In this document: piece by piece, positions 1-7,968 of the stretch
Layout of the letters: the number at the start of each line of letters is the position of its first letter
Numbering within the stretch: position 1 is the stretch's first letter
DNA from: Enterospora canceri
Taxonomy: Eukaryota > Microsporidia > Enterocytozoonidae
Assembly (NCBI GenBank): GCA_002087915.1
Contig: LWDP01000003.1
Coordinates: forward strand, 1 to 64,000
Direction of reading: 5' to 3'
DNA: 64,000 nucleotides
The notes under the pieces: generated by a model
Database searches by the model: none
What the model saw: only the letters and a program-made list of their open reading frames with translations
What the model was told of the DNA's origin: nothing
Made by a program: the position numbers and the translations under genes

Positions 1-207
1 CTCCATGTTTTCCATTATCGTTGCTCCATCATTCGTAAGCAGCATCTTTTTGCCGTAGAACAACTTGTCCAACCCATATGGTCCAAGTGTCTTTGCCACG
101 AAGTCAGCCACACTCTCCACTACAGAAATGTTCGCCTTGATCTGTGATACGCCCTGTCTGCAGTCTTCTACCTTCTCAGTCTTGAACAAATATTGGCATC
201 CTTCCAT
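1..207 (-). CDS. CCT/TCP-1 chaperonin subunit, N-terminal fragment
   Basis: The reading frame starts at 207 and runs off the left edge after 69 codons. The fragment contains the group II chaperonin ATP-site signatures TLGPYGLDK (near residue 40) and TNDGATI (near residue 60), so it is one of the eight CCT ring subunits that fold actin and tubulin in the cytosol. The short N-terminus ending in GVSQIKANIS resembles CCT-eta most, but the fragment is too short to fix the subunit. The start is supported by GCCC two bases before the ATG. Only 25 bp separate it from the next gene upstream on the same strand. Confidence 0.8.
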   Translation of the reverse strand, partial: MEGCQYLFKTEKVEDCRQGVSQIKANISVVESVADFVAKTLGPYGLDKLFYGKKMLLTNDGATIMENME

Positions 208-232
208 CTGGGCAAAACTTTTCTTCTCATTT

Positions 233-622
233 TCACCTAAATCTCATTCTCCTACAAAACAGTCTCAATCCCCCAATAATCAGCACATAAACAACACAGC
301 CAATTCCAATGTCCCTGGCTGCTGCCCACCCCATTGCATTCTCATACGAATCAGTTCCAATGCTACTGAACAGTTTCTGGTGCAACCAGACGAATGTGAT
401 GCTGAATAGAAGCCAAAATGCGCCAGTCAGAATCAGAGTGAATTTGTGAAGCAAGGATACGTCATTTTCCTCTGCTTTTGCTTCCAGGTACAGCTTCTGC
501 TCGTAGAAGGAGAGCTGGCTGCTCTCCTTGTACTGTTCGACGTTCTTGTTGTCCATGAAGAGCACCCGACTCCCATGAGTCCGAACTCCACCTTTTTCTT
601 CTATGTCTCCTACTTCTGCCAT
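233..622 (-). CDS. Small membrane protein of unknown function
   Basis: This encodes 129 residues and I do not recognise it. The first 58 residues are hydrophilic and acidic. Two hydrophobic stretches, about residues 61-80 and 105-122, look like membrane spans, and the protein ends in a basic RRMRFR tail. GCCC directly touches the start codon (GCCCATG), the usual start signal of this genome, which makes a real gene likely despite the small size. The region just upstream (from 632) belongs to the duplicated segment. Confidence 0.65.
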   Translation of the reverse strand: MAEVGDIEEKGGVRTHGSRVLFMDNKNVEQYKESSQLSFYEQKLYLEAKAEENDVSLLHKFTLILTGAFWLLFSITFVWLHQKLFSSIGTDSYENAMGWAAARDIGIGCVVYVLIIGGLRLFCRRMRFR

Positions 623-631
623 GGGCTTTGT

Positions 632-1230
632 TTGTGTACTAACAATTTCACTCGCATAATTTAATGCTATTCCAACTTCTGCTGCTCTTGTGGTCGATTC
701 AGAATCTCCTGCACCTGACTAATCTGCCCAGCCTTCATGATCTTCAACGCCTCCTGTCCCACGGATCCAGGCCTCACATTTCCCAGCATCTGCCTTACAA
801 ACTCATACGCATCCAACGAATCCAGTGGATTGGCCGTGCATATGTCTTCACACAGCATCTCCTCCTCACTGCTCTCCTCGTTCTCCTCATTCTCTTCATC
901 TGCCATCAACTCGTTTCTCTTCTTTATTGCNTTGTGTACTAACAATTTCACTCGCATAATTTAATGCTATTCCAACTTCTGCTGCTCTTGTGGTCGATTC
1001 AGAATCTCCTGCACCTGACTAATCTGCCCAGCCTTCATGATCTTCAACGCCTCCTGTCCCACGGATCCAGGCCTCACATTTCCCAGCATCTGCCTTACAA
1101 ACTCATACGCATCCAACGAATCCAGTGGATTGGCCGTGCATATGTCTTCACACAGCATCTCCTCCTCACTGCTCTCCTCGTTCTCCTCATTCTCTTCATC
1201 TGCCATCAACTCGTTTCTCTTCTTTATTGC
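632..1230. repeat. 299-bp exact direct duplication separated by a single N
   Basis: Bases 632-930 are repeated without any difference at 932-1230; position 931 is an undetermined base. The duplicated part holds the last ~87 codons and stop of the importin gene. A second reading frame at 667-957 on the minus strand is therefore just a copy of the importin C-terminus and is not a gene. An N placed exactly at the junction of two identical ends is what results when two overlapping contigs are joined without merging. The true chromosome probably has one copy, with about 300 bases fewer here. Confidence 0.9.
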
Positions 1231-3735
1231 TCCTGGTAGTGTTCCTAGAACATGAACAAATGCCTTGTTCAACTCTTCGTATGAAACTGGCCTGGATGCA
1301 TCCATCTCAAAGAGTGTCCTTATGAAGACAATGAACGTCTTCTTGTCGACTACTCGCCTGAAATTGAACGCGTACTCCCAGCACTTGTTGTAGAAGGTCT
1401 TTTCGTACTGTCCCATTTTTGAGGCAGTTTCAACTGGCTTCAGCACCAGACAGTTCATCAGCACCTCCAAACAGTAGACCATGCACGTTGCTGAGTCGCT
1501 CTCTGCCTCCTCAATTCGCCATACGATCTTCTCCACCACTGTTGGAATGAATGCCCCAGCCTGTGCCACTCGTGGCCCATGATACATCAACAGTGCGTTT
1601 ATGATGTTGCATCCTACGACACAGTCTTCCTCGTACACCGTCTCCTCTGTTGCGTAGAAAAGCACGAACATCTCGTAGAACAGTTTGAGAGTCTCCTCGT
1701 TGACTATTTTGTCTCCTCCAAAAGAGGCGATATTGTCCATGAAAATGGTCATTTCTGCCCCGTAGAGACACAACTCCGACTTCGACACTGCTCCCACTGC
1801 CCTGAATACCTCGTATGCCCTTGCATCCACCTCTTCCATCGTGTAGAGCAGCGTGTTTATCAACTCGAATCCCTCTCCAAATAGTTCCAGCATTTCCTCC
1901 TTGAATATTTTGTATATCACGCCTATGGATATTTCATACACTTTTTTCACTATTTCCGGCTTATCTGCGCTAGCAGCAACAAGACGGTCGATTGACGTGA
2001 GATAACAGGTGATTGTGGCCATTCCGGCTCCCTCGTCTCCGGCCACGAGCAGCTCCTCGATACTGTGGACGAGCGAGCCGACGAATCTCGGGGCGTAGTC
2101 CGTGATGAGCTCTCCGAAGATGTCGACGAGCACCTCCATCGTCGTGCTCAGCGACTCAAGCGGATACGCCTTGTTGAACCTGAGAATTGTTTCGATGAGG
2201 CCTGGAACGATGCTGTTCATTTCGGCCTGGATGCTCTCTGCGCAGAAGAAGAAGTTCATTGCCAGGGCAGCCTCGACCTGGAGAGCTGGATTTGAGTTGC
2301 CGCCGAATTCGAACACTCGTTGCATCAGAGCAACCAGCTCGTCCTTCTTCAGTGTCGCATCCTCTGCAATTGCCAGGAAGTAGAGGGCCTGGGAGACCAT
2401 GAACTGCTCCTTTGAAAAAAGAGCAGTTCGAACTGGCCCATTGACGAATGCGGCGTAGTTCTCGTCTCCCAGGGCGCCCTTGACGTACTTTGAGCTGTCA
2501 GCAAGGAGTCCCAGTATCCCGTACTGCGTCCTTGCGCCTGAATCCGGGCTGCTGTACGTCTGTACCATCGCATGAACGACCTGTCCAACCAGATGCCTGT
2601 TGTGCTTCAAAATGGTGTGGAAGAGCGAGCTGACCTCTGCTCGGAGCTCGTTGATCCTGTAGTTGTATCGCTCAGAGAGGTAGTGGCCTGGATCGTGCTC
2701 AAAGGACACCTCGAGGTCGTCGCTGAATTTCGATAGGGGGAGAACGAAGCCAAAGAGGAGGCCGCGGATGCTTCGCTCGAGAAGCTGAGTCGTCTGCTTC
2801 GACGACGCCACCGTCTCGTAGAACTGCATCGTGTGGAGCAGATAGCACTCGTCTGCGACGACACCTCTGCCGTACTCCTCGATGACGGAGTCGAAGACGG
2901 CAAGGAGCCTCGCGAGCACGGCCTCGTCCTGCACGTAGCTGCAGAGACTCTCCTTGCTGAAATAGTTCCTGACTCCCCTGTTTGTGCTTCTGGCCAGAAA
3001 GTGAAGCGCCTGCTTCTTCGTCTCAACGAACTCCTCGTTTTCGTAGCAGCCCAGGCCGCAAATGGCAACGGCGATGTTCACGTAGAAGTTGAAGACGTCC
3101 TGTTCGGCGCACTTCTTCGGGATGCTGAAGACGCTGTACATCTCGGCCACGCAGTGCATGCACGTCTTCGCAATCGACCAGTTTCCGGCAGCCACGGCCT
3201 CCTGGAACTTCTGGGCGAACTGGTTTCCAAAGTCGCCGAAAAAGACGGAAAGCGGGTTCTTCATCAGGCCGCTTGGCATCTCGGACCGGAACATCAGCGA
3301 CGCAAAGAGCAGCCCCGCCCTCACTCGCGCAGCCTCGTTCGTCCCCAGGCACTGCGCCGCCTGCCTCATGGCCCGGACGACCTTCTCGTCCTGCGCCTTC
3401 TCAAAGAACGTCATCGCAAGCTTCTTGTACGCGTCCAGCTCGCTCTTCCCGCCCGCAAAGACGAGGTAGTTCACCACGTTCTCCTCAAACTGCACGATGA
3501 ACGGCTTTATCTCCTCGCACGAGTAGTTCTCGCTGATTCGATTCGCCAGGAAGACGGTCGCGGCTTTGCTGATCATGAAGTCCTTGTCCTTCATCGTCGT
3601 GCTCTGGATCGTCCGCAGCGCGTCCATGTTCTTCCCAAGCCCCCTCAGCGTCGCCTCAGCCCTGTTTCTGGTCTCCGTGTTTGCGTTCGTCGTGTCCAGA
3701 AACAGCTTTCTCAATTCCTGTTCGTACACGGTCAT
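967..3735 (-). CDS. Importin-beta family karyopherin, importin-7/8 (Nmd5/Sxm1) type
   Basis: This encodes 922 residues of helical HEAT-repeat sequence. The N-terminus has the karyopherin pattern (RNRAEATLRGL, then a conserved stretch near VFLANRISENY). Near the C-terminus an acidic run of Glu/Asp is followed by a PLDSLDAYEFV segment, as in importin-7/8 and yeast Nmd5/Sxm1, which import ribosomal proteins and other cargo into the nucleus. A longer frame begins at 3813, but ATG 3735 is preceded by GCCCAC and matches the normal family N-terminus. The last 87 codons are duplicated at 667-957 by the assembly problem. The gene is unusually G+C rich compared with later genes. Its start lies about 25 bp from the divergent gene at 3760. 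Confidence 0.75.
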   Translation of the reverse strand: MTVYEQELRKLFLDTTNANTETRNRAEATLRGLGKNMDALRTIQSTTMKDKDFMISKAATVFLANRISENYSCEEIKPFIVQFEENVVNYLVFAGGKSELDAYKKLAMTFFEKAQDEKVVRAMRQAAQCLGTNEAARVRAGLLFASLMFRSEMPSGLMKNPLSVFFGDFGNQFAQKFQEAVAAGNWSIAKTCMHCVAEMYSVFSIPKKCAEQDVFNFYVNIAVAICGLGCYENEEFVETKKQALHFLARSTNRGVRNYFSKESLCSYVQDEAVLARLLAVFDSVIEEYGRGVVADECYLLHTMQFYETVASSKQTTQLLERSIRGLLFGFVLPLSKFSDDLEVSFEHDPGHYLSERYNYRINELRAEVSSLFHTILKHNRHLVGQVVHAMVQTYSSPDSGARTQYGILGLLADSSKYVKGALGDENYAAFVNGPVRTALFSKEQFMVSQALYFLAIAEDATLKKDELVALMQRVFEFGGNSNPALQVEAALAMNFFFCAESIQAEMNSIVPGLIETILRFNKAYPLESLSTTMEVLVDIFGELITDYAPRFVGSLVHSIEELLVAGDEGAGMATITCYLTSIDRLVAASADKPEIVKKVYEISIGVIYKIFKEEMLELFGEGFELINTLLYTMEEVDARAYEVFRAVGAVSKSELCLYGAEMTIFMDNIASFGGDKIVNEETLKLFYEMFVLFYATEETVYEEDCVVGCNIINALLMYHGPRVAQAGAFIPTVVEKIVWRIEEAESDSATCMVYCLEVLMNCLVLKPVETASKMGQYEKTFYNKCWEYAFNFRRVVDKKTFIVFIRTLFEMDASRPVSYEELNKAFVHVLGTLPGAIKKRNELMADEENEENEESSEEEMLCEDICTANPLDSLDAYEFVRQMLGNVRPGSVGQEALKIMKAGQISQVQEILNRPQEQQKLE

Positions 3736-3759
3736 GTGGGCATAAAATAATGAAAATTT

Positions 3760-4059
3760 ATGGGGATGAAATACGAAATGGAAGGAATCAGAGACATCAG
3801 GGACCTGAAGCACGCGGAGCTGCTTAGGACACTGGACAGCCTGGATCTGACTGACCAGGAGACGCTATCACGCGTCAAGAAGACCATTTGTGAGCTGAAC
3901 AGCAAGAAGAGGGGAATAATCGAGTATTTTGAGAGGAAGCTGGACAGCGAGACCAAAGTGACCAGGATTCTGCTTCGTAGGCTCTGGAATGGGCAGGAGA
4001 AGACGCCTGGGCTGGCCAGGGCATTCGAGGAGGTCGATGCCCAGGTTGGGGCGGAGTAG
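3760..4059 (+). CDS. Small helical protein, unknown function
   Basis: This encodes 99 residues, charged and predicted to be almost entirely helical; I do not recognise it. ATG codons lie at 3760 and 3766 in the same frame; the second directly follows GGGG and may be the real start. It is divergent from the importin gene and ends only 3 bp from the stop of the convergent TAF4 gene. Its codon use (AAG, CTG, GAG rich) matches its neighbours, which supports it being coding. Confidence 0.6.
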   Translation: MGMKYEMEGIRDIRDLKHAELLRTLDSLDLTDQETLSRVKKTICELNSKKRGIIEYFERKLDSETKVTRILLRRLWNGQEKTPGLARAFEEVDAQVGAE

Positions 4060-4062
4060 CGG

Positions 4063-5016
4063 CTACTGCTTGTAGTAGCGCATCAGGAGGAAGATCGACT
4101 TGTTGTACCGCTTATCCCGTTCCAGAACGTGAAGGAAGTCTCTGTGCGTGATTGTTCTGTTTTTGCCAGAAATGGCCCTTTCGTCAAATGGCGAATAAAT
4201 CGAGTCAAATCGACTCGTCTCGTCGACCTTCTCAACCGAACTCATCCAGCTCTTCTGCTTCACGCCCATCGCAGCCATCGCAACCGTGTTCGACTGCTTC
4301 TTCTTGATCAGCAGGTCCTCTCGCTCCTGGACGCTCTTCTTCTTCTTCTCCTTCTCAGGGTGCATGTTCAGCTTCTCGGCCTTCTCCTTCTCCAGCTCAT
4401 TCAGAAACCACATCTGCCTCGCATGCTCGTTGCAGACCGTGAAGCGGTAGCCGCCCAGCCCAAACTCCGTCCTGACTCGACTCGCCTCGTCCATTCGCTC
4501 CAGCAGACTCATCGTCTTCCTGTAGACAACCAGAAATATCAAATTCACCCCATCTTCCGTGATTTTCACTCTCCTGTTCTGGCAACAGCTGTTTATGTAT
4601 TTGGTGAAGAGCTTCAGGTTGAAGAGACACTCAAATGCACCGATGCTGTTCTGGAGATCCACCAGAGATTGTGTCTCGCTGTAGTTCGTGTAGATCTCCT
4701 TCACGATGTTCTCAGCCTCCTCCTTCAGGTTCACATTCGTGTACTGCATGATGTCATCTATGTTCTCGTCATTCTTGGGCGGCTTCTTTGACTCGCCCTG
4801 GCCCAGAACAGGCGACTCGACCATTCCACGTCTCCCACTCTGCTCCTGTTCCGTGTTGAACAGCCTCTGATACTCGTGTTCAGTCAGACACTCTGAACAC
4901 TTCTCCAGGAAGTCGTGAATTGTGATCTCCTCCTGTTTCAACTCCATGAAGGCGTTCTCAATCTGCTCCTGCTTCTCTGTGCTCAGAGTGGCAAAGAACC
5001 CCTTATCAACTTGCAT
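4063..5016 (-). CDS. TAF4: TFIID subunit TAF4
   Basis: This encodes 317 residues. TAF4 is the TFIID subunit that pairs with TAF12 through a histone fold and stabilises the complex at RNA polymerase II promoters. The C-terminal TAF4 pattern is visible: a helical segment around FLVVYRKTMSLLERM, a charged helix with MWFLNELEKEKAEK, an AMAAMG element, and a final helix with HRDFLHVLERDKRYNKS. It is far shorter than human or fly TAF4, having lost the glutamine-rich half. The reading frame can be extended to a TTG at 5022, but ATG 5016 directly follows GCCC and is the better start. Confidence 0.7.
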   Translation of the reverse strand: MQVDKGFFATLSTEKQEQIENAFMELKQEEITIHDFLEKCSECLTEHEYQRLFNTEQEQSGRRGMVESPVLGQGESKKPPKNDENIDDIMQYTNVNLKEEAENIVKEIYTNYSETQSLVDLQNSIGAFECLFNLKLFTKYINSCCQNRRVKITEDGVNLIFLVVYRKTMSLLERMDEASRVRTEFGLGGYRFTVCNEHARQMWFLNELEKEKAEKLNMHPEKEKKKKSVQEREDLLIKKKQSNTVAMAAMGVKQKSWMSSVEKVDETSRFDSIYSPFDERAISGKNRTITHRDFLHVLERDKRYNKSIFLLMRYYKQ

Positions 5017-5150
5017 GGGCAATAAATTGAGACTGGTCCTCTACCACGATAAATTATCACCCTGGTCATCAGCCAGAATATTGTTAAGGAAGACACTTGA
5101 TTGATTACTGTGATATATTGCAGACATAAAAGAGGAGGCAATTTGTTTAG

Positions 5151-6095
5151 ATGACTAACACTCGTAGAATAGACAAAAGCATGAATAATCTATCCAAGGT
5201 AAACTACACGTTCTTCTGGCTCAGGTGCGTAGTATTGGCCGCCACAATCTCGTTCAAGAAGTACAGTCAGCCAGAACTGGCCTCGACAACTCTTGCCTAC
5301 GTCCTCTTCACTGCCACTCTCAACCTACTCGTATTCTCAGAATACGCCCGCTACTACATCCAGCACGACACATTCAGCAAGTACCACGCCTGCTTCTTCA
5401 ACGTCTACAACATCGCTCTCCAGGCCCACAACCTCATCATCTACGCCAGTGAGGCAGGCACCTTCATCGTGGTCGTAGAAGCCATCCAGGCCGTTCTTTC
5501 TTTATCAGAAATAGTATTTTGCATAAAATACCTGAGATACGAACAAACAAAACACGAAATAGCTGCTTTAGCGAGGGTTAGTTCCAGTAATAGACTTAAA
5601 TACGCATACAGCATCAGGTGTGCTCTTACGGGATACTACATGACCAATATCACGTATACGACAGTCTACGTCCTCTTCTCATTCCACTACGTCGACCTGA
5701 ATTGGATCGTCAAGACAGTCAATGGACTCCTTCTCTTTCTGACACTTCTGTCTGAGACACTGCTGTTTGCAAGAGGAAGCAAGAAGGAGCGAGAGAGAGT
5801 CTACAGCGAGAACGTGGAGATGAGACGCCTTGCGCTCATTGCCATCCTGGTCAGAACGGCCCTCCTCACCGTCGACACGTTTCTCTCCTACACGTTGCTG
5901 GTTGCCCTGGACAGAAACGACCCCGACCTGTTTGGAATATCGACGATGAAGGTGACTGCCCAGCTGTTTCTCTTCTTTGAGTTCACGACGCAGTTTCTCC
6001 TTGCAATTGAGGACTATCGGATGATTGGAGTCGGACTGACTGACCTGAACCAGGCCAGCTACTACACCAGAATGAGTCTGCCTACGAGTAAGTGA
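5151..6095 (+). CDS. Polytopic membrane protein of unknown function
   Basis: This encodes 314 residues with about seven hydrophobic segments (from residue ~20 to ~290), short loops and a Lys/Glu/Arg-rich stretch in the last third. I recognise no family motif. It lies between TAF4 (divergent) and the tandem ABC transporters (convergent). The start at 5151 has no CCC motif; an in-frame ATG at 5181 is an alternative. The 12 bases ending just before the ATG (5138-5149) reappear in the hairpin between the ABC genes. Confidence 0.6.
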   Translation: MTNTRRIDKSMNNLSKVNYTFFWLRCVVLAATISFKKYSQPELASTTLAYVLFTATLNLLVFSEYARYYIQHDTFSKYHACFFNVYNIALQAHNLIIYASEAGTFIVVVEAIQAVLSLSEIVFCIKYLRYEQTKHEIAALARVSSSNRLKYAYSIRCALTGYYMTNITYTTVYVLFSFHYVDLNWIVKTVNGLLLFLTLLSETLLFARGSKKERERVYSENVEMRRLALIAILVRTALLTVDTFLSYTLLVALDRNDPDLFGISTMKVTAQLFLFFEFTTQFLLAIEDYRMIGVGLTDLNQASYYTRMSLPTSK

Positions 6096-6158
6096 CTATA
6101 AAAGAAAGTCATTTCATACCCCAAGAATGGAACCTGAATCCTCAATAAACCCTGGTGA

Positions 6159-7877
6159 TTACATTTTATTCATTTCAGAAAGTGACTTCTTGTAGAAGAC
6201 TGAGAAGTCGACTGAGTCGCTGAGAAGCGTGTCGAATGAGCCCTCTGCTGCCAGACGCCCCTCTTCGAAGTAGAAGATTCTGTCGAAATCAGGCAGAACC
6301 AGGACATTCTTCACCGATGCCAAAACAGTCACATTTTCCAGGTAGATTCTGAGTGACTCCAAAAAGAAGCGTTCTGTCTGAATGTCCAATGCCGACGTAG
6401 CCTGGTCGAGAAGCAGAAGCGGTGCTGCCTTCAACAGCGTCCTCATGAAAACCAGCTTCTGCTTCTGGCCCCCACTCAGCCTGTTTCCCAGTGACCCAAC
6501 AGGCGTGTCGTAGCCGAGTTCCTTGAAGAGGCCGTGGAGCCTGAACAGCTTGCAGCACTTCATGACGTGCTCGTCGCTGAGACTGCTCTCCCCCATCTTC
6601 AGGTTGTCCATGATGGTCGTGTCGAATATCTGCGTCTCCTGTGAGATGTATCCGATATTCGCCAGAAGCGAGCTCGTCTGAATCTGCTTCTGCTCGTAGC
6701 CGTCGAATATCACGGCGCCCCTGTACGGATAGAGCCCCAGAACAGTTCGAAGGAAGACGGTCTTTCCGGCTGAGCTGGGCCCACAAACTGCAATTTTCTC
6801 ACCCCGCCTGATTGTGCAATTCACGTTCTTGAGGACTCTGCTGCTTCCAAAGTGGAGATTCAGGTTGATGACGTCAATTCGGTCTGTGAGGCGGTGGAGC
6901 CTGAATTTGGCTGCGTCTGCCTCGGCCTCCTCGACCTGGACGTCCTCGATTCCGGAGGCAGTGAAGTTGAAGTAGCTCGTGTAGACCGAATTCATGTCCT
7001 GGAGAATCGACACCACCACGTTGTTCATTTTGAAGGAGGTGAAGATCACTTCCTCAAGTTGGATCCGTGATATCCTCTCGTGGTAGTTCAGCGAGTAGTA
7101 GATTGTGACGAAGACCATCAGAAACGCAACTGTGGTGAAGTAGGCGATCAGGACGTAGAGCACCTCGTAGATCTGCCTGTAGTAGACCATCTCATCCATG
7201 GCCACGCGGTACTTCATCAGCTCAGTCTCCTCGTTGCAGTAGCTTCTGACTCGCTCGTAGTTGATGAGGACGTCAAGCAGCTTCTGGCTGTTCTTGTTTG
7301 TTGCGTCATTGATCAGTCGTCTCAGTCTGGCTCGTCTGATCTGAAGCAGCGAGAGGGCGAGGAAGAAGGCGAGGAGGACGCCGCCTGCCTTGGCAAAGGT
7401 GGCCAGTGAAATGTACAGGGCCAATCTGCTCACAATCACGCCGAGGTAGATCAGGTTGATCACAAATCGAAGAGTGAGAATTCGGAGGAATTTGATCAGT
7501 GCGCCTGATCTACGTGTGATGGAGCATTGGATGGCACCGACTCCAATTCGCATGAAGTCAACATATTTCAGGTTGCTGTATTCGTCGTAGAAGACACGAA
7601 CTGCATTTTGATAGGATTTCGCAACCAGATCAGTCGCAAGGACGCTGTTGACGTATTCGAGCAGCGAGTGGAGGAGTTTCAGGGTGGCGTAGAGGAGCAT
7701 TCCTGCCGTTCCGAGACCGAGGTTGTTTGCGACTCCTTCCTGACTCGACGTGTAGAGGGAGATGCAGGATGCGGCAACTGCGACTGCTATGATCGTCGGA
7801 ACGGCCGCAGTGGCATTTGGAACAGCAAACAGAATCCCAAAGAGCGATCTGCCTTGGCGATCCTTAAACTTGGCCAT
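6159..7877 (-). CDS. ATM1-like half ABC transporter with degenerate ATPase site
   Basis: This encodes 572 residues: an N-terminal membrane domain of about six spans, then one nucleotide-binding domain. The cytosolic loop LLDVLINYERVRSY resembles the ATM1/ABCB7 subfamily. Walker A is GPSSAGKT (Lys372) and the signature is LSGGQ (about 467-471). Walker B reads LLLLDQ, so the catalytic glutamate is glutamine (Gln492), and the H-loop histidine position is lysine (Lys523). This half is probably a poor ATPase and should need a partner; the adjacent gene of nearly equal length is the obvious one. ATM1-type proteins export an Fe/S-related compound from mitochondria or mitosomes, but location here is inference. 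Start 7877 is preceded by CCCTTT; a longer frame to 7907 is open. Confidence 0.8.
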   Translation of the reverse strand: MAKFKDRQGRSLFGILFAVPNATAAVPTIIAVAVAASCISLYTSSQEGVANNLGLGTAGMLLYATLKLLHSLLEYVNSVLATDLVAKSYQNAVRVFYDEYSNLKYVDFMRIGVGAIQCSITRRSGALIKFLRILTLRFVINLIYLGVIVSRLALYISLATFAKAGGVLLAFFLALSLLQIRRARLRRLINDATNKNSQKLLDVLINYERVRSYCNEETELMKYRVAMDEMVYYRQIYEVLYVLIAYFTTVAFLMVFVTIYYSLNYHERISRIQLEEVIFTSFKMNNVVVSILQDMNSVYTSYFNFTASGIEDVQVEEAEADAAKFRLHRLTDRIDVINLNLHFGSSRVLKNVNCTIRRGEKIAVCGPSSAGKTVFLRTVLGLYPYRGAVIFDGYEQKQIQTSSLLANIGYISQETQIFDTTIMDNLKMGESSLSDEHVMKCCKLFRLHGLFKELGYDTPVGSLGNRLSGGQKQKLVFMRTLLKAAPLLLLDQATSALDIQTERFFLESLRIYLENVTVLASVKNVLVLPDFDRIFYFEEGRLAAEGSFDTLLSDSVDFSVFYKKSLSEMNKM

Positions 7878-7907
7878 AAAGGGATCTCCGAAACAAAAGG
7901 AAGTCAC

Positions 7908-7935
7908 GCAATTTGTTTACTAACAAACAAATTGC
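7908..7935. promoter_or_regulatory. Perfect inverted repeat between the two ABC genes
   Basis: GCAATTTGTTT (7908-7918) and its exact reverse complement (7925-7935) flank a 6-base spacer, ACTAAC. It sits 30 bp upstream of the ABC gene starting at 7877 and 33 bp beyond the stop of the ABC gene ending at 7969. It could act as a hairpin in the 3' end of one transcript or as a dimeric protein-binding site for the other. GCAATTTGTTTA also occurs just before the membrane protein start at 5151. Function is not shown by sequence alone. Confidence 0.5.
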
Positions 7936-7968
7936 CTATGCATAATGTGACGTGTAAATTAGTGGCTG

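Noticed and set aside
65..409. 114-codon plus-strand frame at the left edge
   Set aside because: It is antisense to the CCT fragment and the small membrane protein, both of which have start motifs; its content is low-complexity and it has no family signal.
667..957. Second copy of the importin C-terminus as a separate gene
   Set aside because: It is exactly the duplicated segment next to the N and has no start codon of its own; explained by the assembly join.
2833..3750. 305-codon plus-strand frame
   Set aside because: Antisense to the importin gene; G+C-rich codon bias keeps the opposite strand open. Leucine/valine/histidine-rich shadow composition.
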